Assembly: GCA_905221605.1 (NCBI GenBank)
Contig: CAJNDS010001079.1
Span: forward strand, 62,001 to 126,000
Length of the DNA stretch: 64,000 nt
Reading direction: 5' to 3'
Origin: Symbiodinium natans
Lineage: Eukaryota; Sar; Dinophyceae; Suessiales; Symbiodiniaceae
The stretch's first letter is position 1; the number at the start of each line of letters is the position of its first letter. The translations under genes were made by a program, and so were the position numbers. Below, in pieces: positions 29,393-39,379 of the stretch. The notes beneath the pieces are model-generated. The model saw nothing but the letters and a program-made list of their open reading frames with translations. It had not been told where the DNA came from and searched no databases.

Positions 29393-30089
29393 AACATGCC
29401 ACTCCCTAAGCCCTAAACCCTGAGCCCCATTTTACGGACTTTGGCGATTGAAGGGTCCTCCACCCTAAGCCCTAAACCCTAAACCCTAAACCCTAAACCC
29501 TAAACCTTAAACCTAAGATGTTCCGGACTTCGGGTTTTGGGAAGCGAGGTTCTTGGGCGCTTGTGCATCCGAGGACGCTGCCACTTGGGTTTACGGCTTG
29601 GGGCCCTAACCCCTCACCCCACCCCACTGGCTGCAACAGCTGGAGGACTGGATAAGGACCAACTAGGTTCCCCCAGCAACCTAGGAATCAACATGAATCA
29701 ACAGGATGTAGGGTTTTAGGGTTTCGGTTTTAAGGGTTAGGATAAGGGAACCATAGGACAAATCCTAAACCTAAGATTAGGATACTTAGGGAGAAGGCCT
29801 TGAACATACACGGCATCCCCGCGCACCGTCACGTAGACTCCACCTGACGAAGGGTCTCAGTTTGTTTAGGGTTTAGGGTTTCGGGTTTAGGGTTCAGGGC
29901 TCAGGGGTTAGGGTTTAGGGTTACCTTGAGTAGCGTTTCAGGCTTCAGGGGACTTCAAACGGCCTCCCTAAAAGTCCATTTTAAGGCCCCGAAGCCTCAG
30001 TTCATCAATTCCTTCCTATGAGGGTTTAGGGTCTAGGGTTTAGGGCCAGGGTTTAGGGCTGGGGTTTAGGGTTGTGGTGAGTGTGTGTA

Positions 30090-30320
30090 TATAGGGTCCC
30101 TTGTAGATATGGGTGAGTGTACATGTAGGGCGTCTGCTTGGGCACACTGGCACAAAGCCACAGGGACCATCAAGGGACTCTACGTTGGACCCCAAAGATT
30201 GCACCCTCGGGTCTGGGGGCCCTTTCTTAAAGATTCCTCTGGAAAAATACAAGGGCCATAGTAGGAGTATATTAAGGGGAACCTTGAGGGGTACAACCTT
30301 TGGGGTACGAGCCTTATGTC
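30090..30320. mobile_element. possible family D-related element
   Basis: TAGGGTCCCTTGTAGAT, GGGCCCTTTCTTAAAGATTCC and AAGGGCCATAGTAGGAGTATATTAAGGGGAACC resemble family D segments. The structure is extended and the ends are unclear. The two opposed open frames here (about 30040-30378) are shadows of it. Confidence 0.35.
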
Positions 30321-30690
30321 CCTTGAGACCAGGGGCCACAGAACTGCCAAACTGATCCCAAATTCGGCCGCCAGTCATTTCAGGCTGGCTTCCGGGTTGT
30401 GGGAGAAAGGTTTCTTAGCGGTATTTTGGAGCAGAGATCTGGCCCTAAACCCTAAACTCTCAACCCTCAACCCTACGCCGGGAGGCATTGCATGAGGCTG
30501 CGACGCGCCTCGCTCAAGCTCGCGCGGCCGCCAGCGCGGGCGCGCGCCTTTGTGCCCGTTACGAAATGGCTTAATCAGACATACCCCAAACCCATACGGC
30601 CAAAACCCCTTGCCTTAACCGAAATAAAAGGAGAACAAAAGGAAGGATTTTGCAAGACCCCTTGCTTTCTTTGCGGGGTATGCCCACGGG

Positions 30691-30808
30691 GTATGTTGAA
30701 TAGTTCTTAGATATTTGCTTAAGAGCCACCAAAAATCAAAGAAAACAATCCCTTTATGGCCCTCATCAGGAAGATGGGTGGTTCTTAAACAAATAGTAGT
30801 ATTGGTCC
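30691..30808. mobile_element. MITE-like element, family K copy 1
   Basis: ATATTTGCTTAAGAGCCACC pairs with GGGTGGTTCTTAAACAAATAG. AGGGCAATATGAAG/CCTCATCAGGAAG wording is shared with the copy at 59862. Confidence 0.55.
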
Positions 30809-31149
30809 AGGTCCAGGGATAACCCAGCAAAACATATATGCAACACATCTCGAAGACCGTCGCAAAAAAGTAGCAACACTTCCAGACTTGCGTACAGATT
30901 GCAGATTAGGAAAAAAAGCTGTGGGGGGTTTACGACAATAAGGGATCCCAACATAGACCCCCAAATAGTAGGATTCCCTCAGAATAGAAACCCCGAGAAG
31001 GTAACCGTATTTTCGGAGACCCCTGACATGAACGGTCGATCTTGCTGGAACCCTCGACCCCCTATGGGAGGGAACCTGGCTTTAAATACGCGGTTTGAGG
31101 GAACCCGGCTCGAAAAGAAGGGAAGCAATGGAACCGAAAAAGGACGCCA

Positions 31150-31450
31150 GCTTAGGGGTTTAGGCTTTAGGGTTCAGGGTTTAGGGTTTGGGGTTTAGGG
31201 TTTAGGGTTTAGGGCTTAGGGTTTAGGGTTTGGGGTTTAGGGACTTTGGGGTTTGGGGTCCGAAGTCGTGCATCGATGGTTTGGGGTTTAGGGTCCAGGG
31301 TCACAGCCCAGGTCTCAACCCCAAACCCTAAACCCCAAACCCTCAACCCTCAACCCAAAACTATAAACCCAAAACCCAAAACCCAAAACCCAAAACCCAA
31401 AACCCAAAACCCTAAACCCTAAACCCTAAACCCTAAACCCTAAACCCTAG
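31150..31450. repeat. TTTAGGG array followed by CCCCAAA/CCCAAAA/CCCTAAA array
   Basis: A G-strand array (31150-31260) and a C-strand array (31318-31450) flank a short island. The C-strand array is ordered in blocks: CCCTCAA, CCCAAAA, CCCTAAA. Confidence 0.92.
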
Positions 31451-31584
31451 CCCAGGAATAAAAGGGGGCGACCTCTTATGTTTAGCAGGGTTTCTAAGGG
31501 AGCCTAACCCAATCAAGAACGGAACAAGGGCCCACTCTCAGTCCTCAGGCCACACTTAGGACTTTCATGGTTTTACGCCAAGCC

Positions 31585-31665
31585 CTAACCCTAAACCCTA
31601 AACCCTAAACCCTAAACCCTAAACCCTAAACCCTAAACCCTAAACCCTAAACCCTAAACCCTAAA
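31585..31665 (-). repeat. interstitial CCCTAAA array
   Basis: Perfect C-strand array. Confidence 0.94.
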
Positions 31666-31679
31666 ACTTGAATTCCCCC

Positions 31680-31763
31680 TCAGTTGGAGGCCCAGAGGCC
31701 TCGGACCTCGGCGATGGAATCTGCCAGCCAGATGCGCCCTTCCTTGGTCGGGATTTCCTTCGG
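31680..31763 (-). other. possible 3' gene fragment ending in a stop
   Basis: 27 minus-strand codons then TGA, PKEIPTKEGRIWLADSIAEV and RGLWASN. This is among the most protein-like islands. It is bounded by CCCTAAA on both plus-strand sides. Family unknown. Confidence 0.37.
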
Positions 31764-31784
31764 GAACCCTAATTCAGAACAACC

Positions 31785-31912
31785 CTAAACCCCAAACCCC
31801 AAACCCCAAACCCCAAACTCTGAACCCTAAACCCTAAACCCTAAACCCTAAACCCTAAACCCTAAACCCTAAACCCTAAACCCTAAACCCTAAACCCTAA
31901 ACCCTAAACCCC
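31785..31912 (-). repeat. long CCCCAAA then CCCTAAA array
   Basis: Four CCCCAAA units followed by a long perfect CCCTAAA run. One of the longest homogeneous telomeric tracts in the window. Confidence 0.94.
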
Positions 31913-31931
31913 ATAGCCTCTGAAACTTTTC

Positions 31932-32018
31932 AACGGCCATGCCGCACTGGCCAGCTCATTGGCCGAGATGGGCTCGGATCTCTGCACGTGCTTAATGTAC
32001 AGCGTCGGCCAGTCATGA
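31932..32018 (+). other. possible 3' gene fragment ending in a stop
   Basis: 28 open codons then TGA, NGHAALASSLAEMGSDLCTC, small-residue and cysteine rich. CCCTAAA lies to the left and GGGGTTT/TTTAGGG to the right. Family unknown. Confidence 0.3.
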
Positions 32019-32035
32019 AACCTCGAGTCGGCGAG

Positions 32036-32110
32036 GGTTTAGGGTTTGGGGTTTGGGGTTTGGGGTTTGGGGTTTGGGGTTTGGGGTTTGGGGTTTAGGG
32101 TTTAGGGTGT
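32036..32110 (+). repeat. homogenised GGGGTTT array
   Basis: Run of consecutive GGGGTTT units bounded by TTTAGGG units. Confidence 0.93.
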
Positions 32111-32189
32111 AGGGATTCGAGTTTAGGGTTTAAGGTTTCCGGGTTAAGTAAGGCGTTTAACCTTGTGAGCCCATCTACGCCCCTGTATG

Positions 32190-32265
32190 CTCTGCAAACC
32201 CTAGAGGTGTACAAGTCTGACTCAAAAACATATCACTGAGGGAACATATGGGTCAGACTTTTAGA
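32190..32265. repeat. short inverted repeat
   Basis: AAGTCTGACTCAAA and GGGTCAGACTTTTAG are inverted around about 25 bases. Possibly the core of another foldback element. Confidence 0.5.
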
Positions 32266-32415
32266 TGTTTCCGACGCTTCTCAAACGGGTTTAGCCTTTT
32301 TTGCGCCCTGGGCGCTGATGGGACCCGTTTACTGGCATGGGTTAGGGGGCCCTGTGCAAATAAAGGTGTTATGGCTTTCTGAGGATTACATAGGGGATTA
32401 AGGGAAATACAATTG

Positions 32416-32502
32416 AAAGAAAAAAGTTTCAAACCTCCCCTGTTTTAGGCCGCATGCACGGTGTTCGGGGAAGCCCAGCTTGTGCAGCAGCCTGGCCACA
32501 AA
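32416..32502 (-). other. possible gene fragment
   Basis: 29 minus-strand codons, FVARLLHKLGFPEHRACG then LKQGRFETFFF. Protein-like. Family unknown. Confidence 0.25.
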
Positions 32503-32681
32503 CAACTAAACTATCATCTCAGGGGGCTATAAGATAGTTATTTCCTCCCCACTTACTACAACACACATGGTTTTTCTTTTGGGGAGTAGTGGGGAGCATT
32601 GGGGAACCTTGGGTTACATACCCCCTTGAACCCTCTCACCCCTAAACCCTAAACCCCGCTCCTTGAACCCTATAACTTTCG

Positions 32682-32759
32682 TGCGGGTGGCCACGAGACG
32701 ACACGGGCGATACGGGCGTCGTCATCTTCGGGTTCTTGATCCCATCCGCTGCCTCAGGG
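32682..32759 (+). other. possible gene fragment
   Basis: 26 open codons, RDDTGDTGVVIFGFLIPSAA, alternating acidic and hydrophobic. It ends in TTTAGGG-like repeat. Family unknown. Confidence 0.25.
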
Positions 32760-32875
32760 CTTAGGGTTTAAGGTTTGGGGGTTTTGGGGTTTAGGGTTTA
32801 AGGTTTGGGGGTTTTGGGGGTTTAGGGTTTAAGGTTTGGGGTTTAGGGTTTAGGGTTTAAGGTTTGGCGTTTAGG
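32758..32875 (+). repeat. higher-order telomeric minisatellite
   Basis: TTTAGGGTTTAAGGTTTGGG followed by GGTTTTGGGG repeats about three times with a period near 37 bases, then collapses to shorter units. Confidence 0.88.
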
Positions 32876-33082
32876 GAGGCATTTCAGGGTACAGGGTGCA
32901 GTCGCAGGCCTTATAGGGTTCAGGTTTGAGGGCTGTAACACGAAACCCTGGGCACACCCCGAGAGGGAGGGTGGTAGCGCTCCTCAGATGACCCCACACG
33001 TCCGAGAGCCTGGTTTACCCGCGAGGCAAGGACGACAAGCAGCTAGTGGATAGGGTTTAGGGTTTAGGGCTTAGCAAAAAAG

Positions 33083-33162
33083 AATTTTTAGCTGCCTTAT
33101 GAAGAAACCCAAGAAACCCCAAAAGGCGAAGGATCTAAAGTTACAGTAAAGCACCACAAAAA
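33083..33162. mobile_element. dispersed element, family G copy 1
   Basis: TTTTTAGCTGCCTTATGAAG then AAACCCAAGAAACCCCAAAA and TTACAGTAAAGCACCACAAA. It matches copies at 54779 and 63217. No inverted ends are seen. Confidence 0.65.
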
Positions 33163-33260
33163 AAGTAACTCTACAACTATACCTTTCAAGAAACGAGGAG
33201 CTGGCGCAAGTATTCTGTACCTTTTGCGTTTGTTTTTTCTCCGCAGGCACAGGGCTACTG

Positions 33261-33344
33261 TAGGGGCCTTAATAGTTCGAACAGGGTCTTGGGGGTCATT
33301 GTAGTATAATTACAAAGGGACCATAAGGGCATACTATTAGCAAT
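33261..33344. mobile_element. MITE, family C copy 3, right end replaced by CCCTAAA
   Basis: Starts TAGGGGCCTTAATAGTTCGA as in copy 4 and runs to CTATTAGCAAT. There the expected TATTCCGACCCCTA end is missing and a perfect CCCTAAA array begins. Confidence 0.65.
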
Positions 33345-33428
33345 CCCTAAACCCTAAACCCTAAACCCTAAACCCTAAACCCTAACCCTAAACCCTAAAC
33401 CCTAAACCCTAAACCCTAAACCCTAAAC
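33345..33428 (-). repeat. CCCTAAA array truncating a MITE
   Basis: C-strand array, almost perfect, attached to the broken family C element at 33261-33344. Confidence 0.93.
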
Positions 33429-33433
33429 TTACC

Positions 33434-33529
33434 CTGCGGTAGCCCGCAACATGCCCCAACTCCAGCAGCCCAGCCACAAGTGGACCACGACTGCGACACG
33501 TAGACCATGTCTTCCTCTGCAGCAGCAGC
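33434..33529 (-). other. possible gene fragment between opposed arrays
   Basis: 32 minus-strand codons, EEDMVYVSQSWSTCGWAAGV. CCCTAAA lies on the left and TTTAGGG on the right. Protein-like. Family unknown. Confidence 0.3.
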
Positions 33530-33532
33530 CAT

Positions 33533-33606
33533 AGGGTTTAGGGTTTAGGGTTTAGGGTTTAGGGTTTAGGGTTTAGGGTTTAGGGTTTAGGGTTTAGGGT
33601 TTAGGG
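33533..33606 (+). repeat. perfect TTTAGGG array
   Basis: G-strand array. A second one lies at 33728-33772. Confidence 0.95.
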
Positions 33607-33899
33607 CAACACACACACAGAGAAACATAGTAAGGAATATACGGATTCAAGCTCCAAACTTCCAAGCCCAAACGAACACCGTAACGACCCAACCTCAATC
33701 CCAAACCGCTTTGGCATTTGTTGCGGAGGGTTTAGGGTTTAGGGTTTAGGGTTTAGGGTTTAGGGTTTAGGGAACTTCCTTCCCAGAGCTGTTGATTTCG
33801 AAAGGGTGTTGGGTTCAGCCCTACATACTTGAGAGCAAAAACTGTTGAACATGGCTTACCTTGCCCCACAAAGCCTGAAGCACGAAACCCTAAAGCCAC

Positions 33900-34002
33900 G
33901 CAAGGAGGGCCACCTTCCTGGTGATAACTCGAGTTATAAGGACCCTTGAATTGGGCTATCAAGATCCTAAAAGTCCCGTAACTATGCTAGGATGGCCCTC
34001 TG
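33900..34002. mobile_element. MITE, family E copy 3
   Basis: GCAAGGAGGGCC and GATGGCCCTC ends. Internal CGAGTTATAAGGACCCTTG and AAGTCCCGTAACTATGCTAG match other E copies. Its right part overlaps the start of a family F copy. Confidence 0.5.
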
Positions 34003-34078
34003 GAAAATATTCTGGACATGCTCCTCTTAGAAGCTAAAAAGGAAATAATAAAATGTCCCAAAGGCCCTCCGAGTATAG
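33986..34078. mobile_element. dispersed element, family F copy 2
   Basis: CTAGGATGGCCCTCTGGAAAA, ATGCTCCTCTTAGAAGC and AAATAATAAAATGTCCC are in the same order as 3078-3178. It ends at a TTTAGGG array, as copy 1 does. Confidence 0.55.
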
Positions 34079-34112
34079 TTTTAGGGTTTAGGGTTTAGTG
34101 TTTAGGGTTTAG

Positions 34113-34146
34113 GGAGTTAGTATAGTAAGGGGGCCCCTCCTTGTAC
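34113..34146. mobile_element. family E copy 4, right end only, cut by telomeric array
   Basis: GTTAGTATAGTAAGGGGGCC plus CCTCCTTGTA is the family E right terminus. Everything to its left is TTTAGGG array (34079-34112). Confidence 0.65.
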
Positions 34147-34242
34147 AGCCCAAAAGCTCTAAAGCCAAATCCTGTCCGGCCTCCTGTGGCCATGCTGCCG
34201 CCGCGTGTATGTTTTTGTATTGAATAGCCTAAACACCAGCTA

Positions 34243-34400
34243 GGCTTGGGGTTTGGGGTTTGGGGTTTGGGGTTTGGGGTTTGGGGTTTGGGGTTTGGGG
34301 TTTGGGGTTTGGGGTTTGGGGTTTGGGGTTTAGGGTTTAGGGTTTAGGGTTTAGGGTTTAGGGTTTAGGGTTTAGGGTTTAGGGTTTAGGGTTTAGGGTT
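34243..34400 (+). repeat. GGGGTTT block switching to TTTAGGG block
   Basis: A long run of GGGGTTT units switches once, cleanly, to a long run of TTTAGGG units. This is strong evidence of separate amplification of each unit type. Confidence 0.95.
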
Positions 34401-34652
34401 GTATCGCCTCAACCCCAAACCCTAAACCCTGGCAAGGTAAGGAACACTCAGAACGATTCCGAACCTGATTTAGGATGCCTCGGGGTTCTCAGGGCTTAGG
34501 GTTTGGGGCTTTCGTGTTCTGGTCCTGGTTTAAACCTAGCCATAGATCCTAAACCCGAAGCCCCTCAGCCCATAAGCCCAGGATTGCGGGGCTTAGACCC
34601 TAAACCCTAAATCCTAAACCCTAAACCCCTAAACCCTAAAACCCTAAACCCT

Positions 34653-34736
34653 TGGGACTTTTGGGCGCAAAGCGACGTCTCTAAGTCCATGGATGGATCG
34701 GGCCGTGCCTTGCTAGACAAAGCTGCAGCACGCAGG
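34653..34736 (+). other. possible gene fragment between opposed arrays
   Basis: 28 open codons, WAQSDVSKSMDGSGRALLDK. CCCTAAA lies on the left and TTTAGGG on the right. Protein-like. Family unknown. Confidence 0.3.
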
Positions 34737-34903
34737 GTTTAGGGTTTAGGGTGTAGGGTTTAGGTTTAGGGTTTAGGGTTTAGGGTTTAGGGTTTAGGGT
34801 TTAGGGTTTGGAGTTTCCGCAAGTTGTTCCAGGGTGGGGTACCTGATAAAAGCCTTGCGTAAGGGATATGGGGTATGTCGCTTCTAGAAGATGAGGGAGT
34901 GGA

Positions 34904-35010
34904 GGGTTTAGGGTTTAGGGTTTAGGGTTTAGGGTTTAGGGTTTAGGGTTTAGGGTTTAGGGTTTAGGGTTTAGGGTTTAGGGTTTAGGGTTTAGGGTTT
35001 CGGGTCTAGG
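34904..35010 (+). repeat. long perfect TTTAGGG array
   Basis: G-strand array. A similar one lies at 34736-34810. Confidence 0.95.
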
Positions 35011-35356
35011 GCTTGTATCCTGAAGGCAGTCTCCCCACCTGCATGACGTGGAGCCAGAACTTCGAACCACGCGCAAGCCCATTAGGGTTTAGGGTTTAGG
35101 GTTTAGGGTTTAGGGCTTGAACATCCTCACTGTGCGCATGGCTTCACCTTTTCACCATTGGCAGCGTTCTTCTGAGAACCCTCCACCCCTAAACCCCATG
35201 AACTTCTAGGGTTTGGGGATTATGTAGGGTTTAGGGTTTAGGGTTTAGGGTTTAGGGTTTCGAGTTTAGGGTTTAGGGTGTACATCTATGGTGTAGGCCT
35301 TATATTATAGGGTTTAGGGGTTATATTCTATCGGGTTTAGGGCTTCGGGTCTCAGG

Positions 35357-35497
35357 GTAGTTACATGGCTCCCCTCATGTGGGCCCTTTGTTCGCGAACC
35401 CTTCTATAGCCTTTGTATACCCTGGAACACTCAAGGCCCATACATCAGAACCCTTTTACAGAAAGTAAGGGACCATATTAAGGGACCACGCAACTTC
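35357..35497. mobile_element. MITE-like element, family D copy 2
   Basis: TAGTTACATGGCTCCC...AAGGGACCACGCAACT inverted ends. Internal AAGGCCCATACATCAGAACCC matches the copy at 53037. Confidence 0.55.
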
Positions 35498-35627
35498 CGT
35501 GACTAAAGGAGGGGCCCTTCTAAGGGACCTTAGGAGTTTTTAGGGTTATGTAGGGTTTAGGGTTTCGGGTTTAGGGTTTCAGGTTCCCTTCTAGAGATCC
35601 CTCCTTATATCCCTGAACTTCGATAAG

Positions 35628-35744
35628 CCGTAGTGAGCCCGAAACGTCATACCAAGGCCAGCGGCCCTGGAAGGCACACAGCCTGTTTCCAGGGAAACCC
35701 TTGGTGTCAATGATTATGATCGCCACGAGGTGGGCAGCTATACC
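35628..35744 (-). other. possible gene fragment
   Basis: 39 minus-strand codons, GIAAHLVAIIIIDTKGFPGN and RLCAFQGRWPWYDVSGSLR. A hydrophobic strand then aromatic-rich segment, very protein-like by eye. It is bounded on its 5' side by CCCTAAA. Family unknown. Confidence 0.37.
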
Positions 35745-35784
35745 CTAACCCTAAACCCTAAACCCTAAATCCTAAACCCTAAAC

Positions 35785-35946
35785 GCACTCTCGGGCTTCA
35801 GCACACAGCTCTGCCACGACACTGCCGGCAAGCAGCACCTTCTGAGGCGTTGCAGCTACGAGTTACCTCACAGCAGAAGCTGCTCTCCTGCCGCAGGGCG
35901 GAGCATGTCGAGGCTCGTGGGCTTACGGGAACAAGAGCTTATGGGT
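35785..35946 (+). other. possible gene fragment
   Basis: 54 open codons, FSTQLCHDTAGKQHLLRRCS and GRSMSRLVGLREQELMG. It follows a CCCTAAA array. Long for an island. Family unknown. Confidence 0.3.
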
Positions 35947-36075
35947 TTTGGGCTGGCTTAGGGTGCTCCGATTCTCAAGCCTATACCCTAAAACACGCGG
36001 CAAGGTGCCGGCCGTAACCTTCTATCGGCCTGAAACCCTAAACCCTAAACCCTAAACCCTAAACCCTAAACTGCA

Positions 36076-36171
36076 ATTCCCAGAGGCCGGAAGGGTCCTT
36101 CGATTCTCAAGGTTCTGCAGGACCTTCTTCGTCGCCTTCGGGACATATCCGGTCCACTCCTGCAGCTCAGG
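36076..36171 (-). other. possible gene fragment
   Basis: 32 minus-strand codons, PELQEWTGYVPKATKKVLQN and LENRRTLPASGN. Helical, very protein-like. The plus strand is also open. Family unknown. Confidence 0.35.
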
Positions 36172-36425
36172 GTTCGCGGCTTTTGGGTTTAGGGGGTTAG
36201 GGGTTTAGTGTTTATAGGGTTTAGGGTTTAGGGTCTATAGGGTGTAGAGGGTTTATAGTGTTCATAGGGTTTAGGGTTCAGGGTATAGGGTCTGGGGTTT
36301 GGGGTTTAGGGTTTAGAGTTTAGGGTTTAGGGTTTGGGGTTTAGGGTTAGGCTAAAGCCTTTGGAGGCTTTGGGTTCCGGGTTTGGGCTGTAGGGCAGTG
36401 TAGGGTTTGGAAGGTTGGCACCTTC

Positions 36426-36569
36426 TACTTGGAGGTTCATGGTACTTATTAACCAATTATTACTGCACTTATAGCCCACTTATAAGCCCCTTAAGTGCCC
36501 TAATATGGTTATAAGTGCAGTAATAAGTGCAGCCATAATTGGTTCATACCTACCATGAACCTACAAGTA
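36426..36569. mobile_element. MITE, family A copy 2 (TA target duplication)
   Basis: CTTGGAGGTTCATGGTACTT at the left and ACCATGAACCTACAAG at the right, flanked by TA on both sides (36426-36427, 36568-36569). Nested inner inverted repeats CTTATAAG and ACTGCACTTA/TAAGTGCAGT fold it into one hairpin. Confidence 0.75.
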
Positions 36570-36833
36570 TTTCCCGACGTCACCCCTGTTCAAGGATTCT
36601 GGGTGGGTACCTGAATGGCCCTGAAAGACCTCAAGCCACAGATCCCTGCTAAGTAAACCTTTGAAGCCCATCCTTCTCGAAACCCCTAAACCCTGGACCC
36701 TAGACCCTAAACCCTAAACCCTAAACCCTAAACCCCAAGTGAAACCCCAGCTTCCTTAATTGCGCGCCCCTACACGGGCCTCAGTAAATTGCCGCACGAG
36801 TTGGAGCAATTCCTGGGCTTCTGCTTGGAGGTT

Positions 36834-36962
36834 CTGGGTACTTATAACCTAATTATAAGTGTAGCTATAACCCACTTATAAGCCCCTTGAGTACCCCAAT
36901 AGGGTTATAATTGGGTTATAAGTACAATTATAACTGCAGTAGTAAGTACCAAGAACCTCCCA
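36834..36962. mobile_element. MITE, family A copy 3, degraded right end
   Basis: CTTGGAGGTTCTGGGTACTT left end; AAGTACCAAGAACCTCCCAG right end. The TA flanks are lost. It lies about 260 bases from copy 2 in the same orientation. Confidence 0.7.
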
Positions 36963-37483
36963 GTCGAGGGACCAAAGGGTACTGTTGAGGGGCTTGAGGC
37001 GTGGGGTTTTAAGGTTCAGGGTTTAGGGTTTTGGGTTTGAGGTTTTGGGGTCTGGGGTTGAGGGTTGGAGGTTTTGGGGGTTTATAGGGTTTTAGGGTAA
37101 GTTCTAGGGCTTCAAGGCGTTTAGCCAGCAGTCAGCCCGCCGACGTGGGAAAATGGCTACGATGTACAAAAGGGTTTAGGGTTTAGGGTTTAGGGTCCCG
37201 TAAGGACTATGCAGAAGCGTTTGCAGCTGTTCAACCTTACTGCCCACCACAAAAGCATTCGGGATTGATCTACACCATGGTCCCTACTAAACACCCTAAA
37301 CCCTAAACCCTAAACCCTAAACCCTAAACACTAAACCCTAAACCCTAAACTACAATATGGACCAGGGCCAAAGTGAGAAACGGGTGTGCTTAGGGTCACG
37401 TTGAGATCTAGAAGGTTTCATGGTTTAGGGGCTTCCGGTTCAGGTTTGGCGCTGTCGGTTGAGGCCCCCTTGAATGCAAAGCC

Positions 37484-37678
37484 ATGCTGCATCTTTGCTT
37501 GCCCAAGTTTGCACCGATTTCGACTTCAGCTGTTCAACATGCTCTCAAGAAAACAAGCTTGGTGCACAATTGTGCGCAGCAAGCACTTGGAAGGAAATGT
37601 CCTGTTGCAGAGCAGACTTGTAATGAAGGTAATTCGAGTATCGTAAAGTTTCTGAAAGTCACCTGTGCCAGTAGATAG
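37484..37678 (+). other. 64-codon open frame, possible gene fragment
   Basis: ATG frame to TAG, FAPISTSAVQHALKKTSLVH and CAQQALGRKCPVAEQTCNEG. A second plus frame is also open. The 300-base region has no telomeric repeat and ends at CCCTAAA. Protein-like, of unknown family. Confidence 0.32.
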
Positions 37679-37720
37679 AGAATAGCCCTAAACCCTAAAC
37701 CATAAACCCTAAACCTTGTT

Positions 37721-37792
37721 GGGACGAGCTGCATTTTGCTGCGCAGCGTTGCCCTGTATGAAGACTTCTCCTAAGCCAAAGAATGCTGCAGG
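37721..37792 (-). other. possible gene fragment
   Basis: 24 minus-strand codons, FFGLGEVFIQGNAAQQNAAR. Helical. It lies between CCCTAAA and a unique segment before TTTAGGG. Family unknown. Confidence 0.22.
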
Positions 37793-38208
37793 CGGGCAAG
37801 GGGTGGAGGGGTTTAGGGTTTAGGGTTTAGAGTTAGGGGTTTGGGGTTTTAGGGTTTGAGGCCTAGTTCGGGTTCAGGGTAAGGTCTAGGTTTTCTGGAT
37901 TCGCACCACGTTCGAGGCTGAACACCTTCCAGGCGTGAAAGGTTTTGGGTTTAGGGACAAGGGAACCGTCTTTTGCTGAATGGGGTTTGTAAGACTCAAT
38001 TCTAAACTCTGCAGTTTTTAATGTCAAGGACTAGAGGTTCCTTGAAGTCACTCTGCCCTTGATCATGAAAAGCACTTGGTGCTTTGTACATAGGTGTACA
38101 AATCTCTGCGAGGTGCCACAGCTCCCCCCATCAAGATAAGGCGAAGGGAAGATATAGGCAAGTAAGCCAACTCCTGAACACGCGGAGAGAACGATCGAGA
38201 TCCCGGCC

Positions 38209-38436
38209 TTAAACCACAGCGCTAGGACGCGTGGCTGAGTTATTTTCAGATTCAAGGCGTTGGTATCGACGTTTATTTGGCTCGGGGATTACCCCAAGTG
38301 TTCCACCGTGCAACTGCAATATTGCAATCCTTTGACTCCTTTGCATCCGTGCTACCAATTCACATGAGTTCTGCTTCATGTAACAGGGCACAGCCCATCT
38401 CCAAAGAAGCGACATGAAATCCGACTTTGAGAACAT
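38209..38436 (-). other. 75-codon open frame, possible gene fragment
   Basis: Minus-strand ATG frame with motifs SKSDFMSLLWRWAVPCYMKQ and ARMQRSQRIAILQLHGGTLG. A second, overlapping minus frame (38031-38255) is also open. The 430-base region 38010-38440 lacks telomeric repeat. Protein-like, of unknown family. Confidence 0.33.
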
Positions 38437-38507
38437 CTTACTTATCCTAAACCCTAAACCCCAAACCCTAAACCCTGAACCCTAAACCCCAAACCCCGGA
38501 CCCCGAA

Positions 38508-38642
38508 ATTGTCTGCACTTGGCGCCTGGTTTCTAAATCTAACGTTCAGCTCTTTTCACAACTCATTCAATCCAAAGGAGCTACGGAGCTGAAGAACCGT
38601 GAAGGCCAAGCCACTCTACCCATTCAACCCCAAAGGAACTGA
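38508..38642 (+). other. possible 3' gene fragment ending in a stop
   Basis: 44 open codons then TGA, WRLVSKSNVQLFSQLIQSKG and TELKNREGQATLPIQPQ. The stop lies two bases before a TTTAGGG array. Very protein-like by eye. Family unknown. Confidence 0.37.
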
Positions 38643-38867
38643 GTAGGGTTTAGGGTTTGGGGTTTGGGGTTTGGGGTTTGGGGTCTAGGGTTTAGGGTTA
38701 GGGGTGTAGGGTTTAGGGTGCAGGGTTTACGGTTTGGGGTTTAGGGTTCAGGGTTTAGGGGTTAGGGTTTAGAGTTTAGGGTTTAGGACGCGGGGCCGTC
38801 TTCGGCAATCTCGATGGCCCCCTTGAGCTTCTTGGAGGACCTTCGCACAACCCTGAACCCCAAGTGT

Positions 38868-38906
38868 AGAGTTTAGGGTTTAGGGCCCTAAGCCCTAAAC
38901 CCTAAG
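38868..38906. repeat. head-to-head TTTAGGG|CCCTAAG junction
   Basis: G-strand units meet C-strand units with no spacer at 38885/38886. This is the configuration of a telomere-to-telomere fusion. Confidence 0.9.
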
Positions 38907-39235
38907 CTCTTTCTCCCGAATTCTAGACGCCAAATGCCCGATTGCCAGTTACCGAGGAAGGAGAGCAGGAACCTTGGTTCGCTTCATGGAGTTTCGGGTT
39001 TAGGGCTGGCTTTACACGGGTGCATATGTGAATAGCCCAACCATGGGGCTATCCAAGAATGCAAACCCCAAAGCCCAGACGATCTAGCGCGTTCTTGGGC
39101 AGCCGAGGTTAGGGTTTTAGGGTTTAAGGGTTTAGGGTTTAGGGCTTAGGGTTTAGGGTTTAGGGTTTAGGGTTTAGGGTTTAGGGCTTAAGGCTTTCGG
39201 TTTAGCTGAGCAACAACTCCAAAGTGGTTGGGGGG

Positions 39236-39304
39236 GCGCGGGCGCCGAAGGTTGTCATTGTCGGGCTTCGACTTGAAAAGAATTTCGATCAATCCCACAG
39301 GTAA
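39236..39304 (+). other. possible 3' gene fragment ending in a stop
   Basis: 22 open codons then TAA, ARAPKVVIVGLRLEKNFDQS. TTTAGGG arrays on both sides. Family unknown. Confidence 0.25.
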
Positions 39305-39379
39305 TATAGGTTTAGGGTTTAGGGTTTAGGGTTTAGGGCTTAGGGTTTAGGGTTTAGGGTTTAGGGTTTACGGTTTAGG

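Noticed and set aside
30040-30378. 112-codon minus frame and opposed 80-codon plus frame as genes
   Set aside because: They are mutual shadows across a family D-like repeat.
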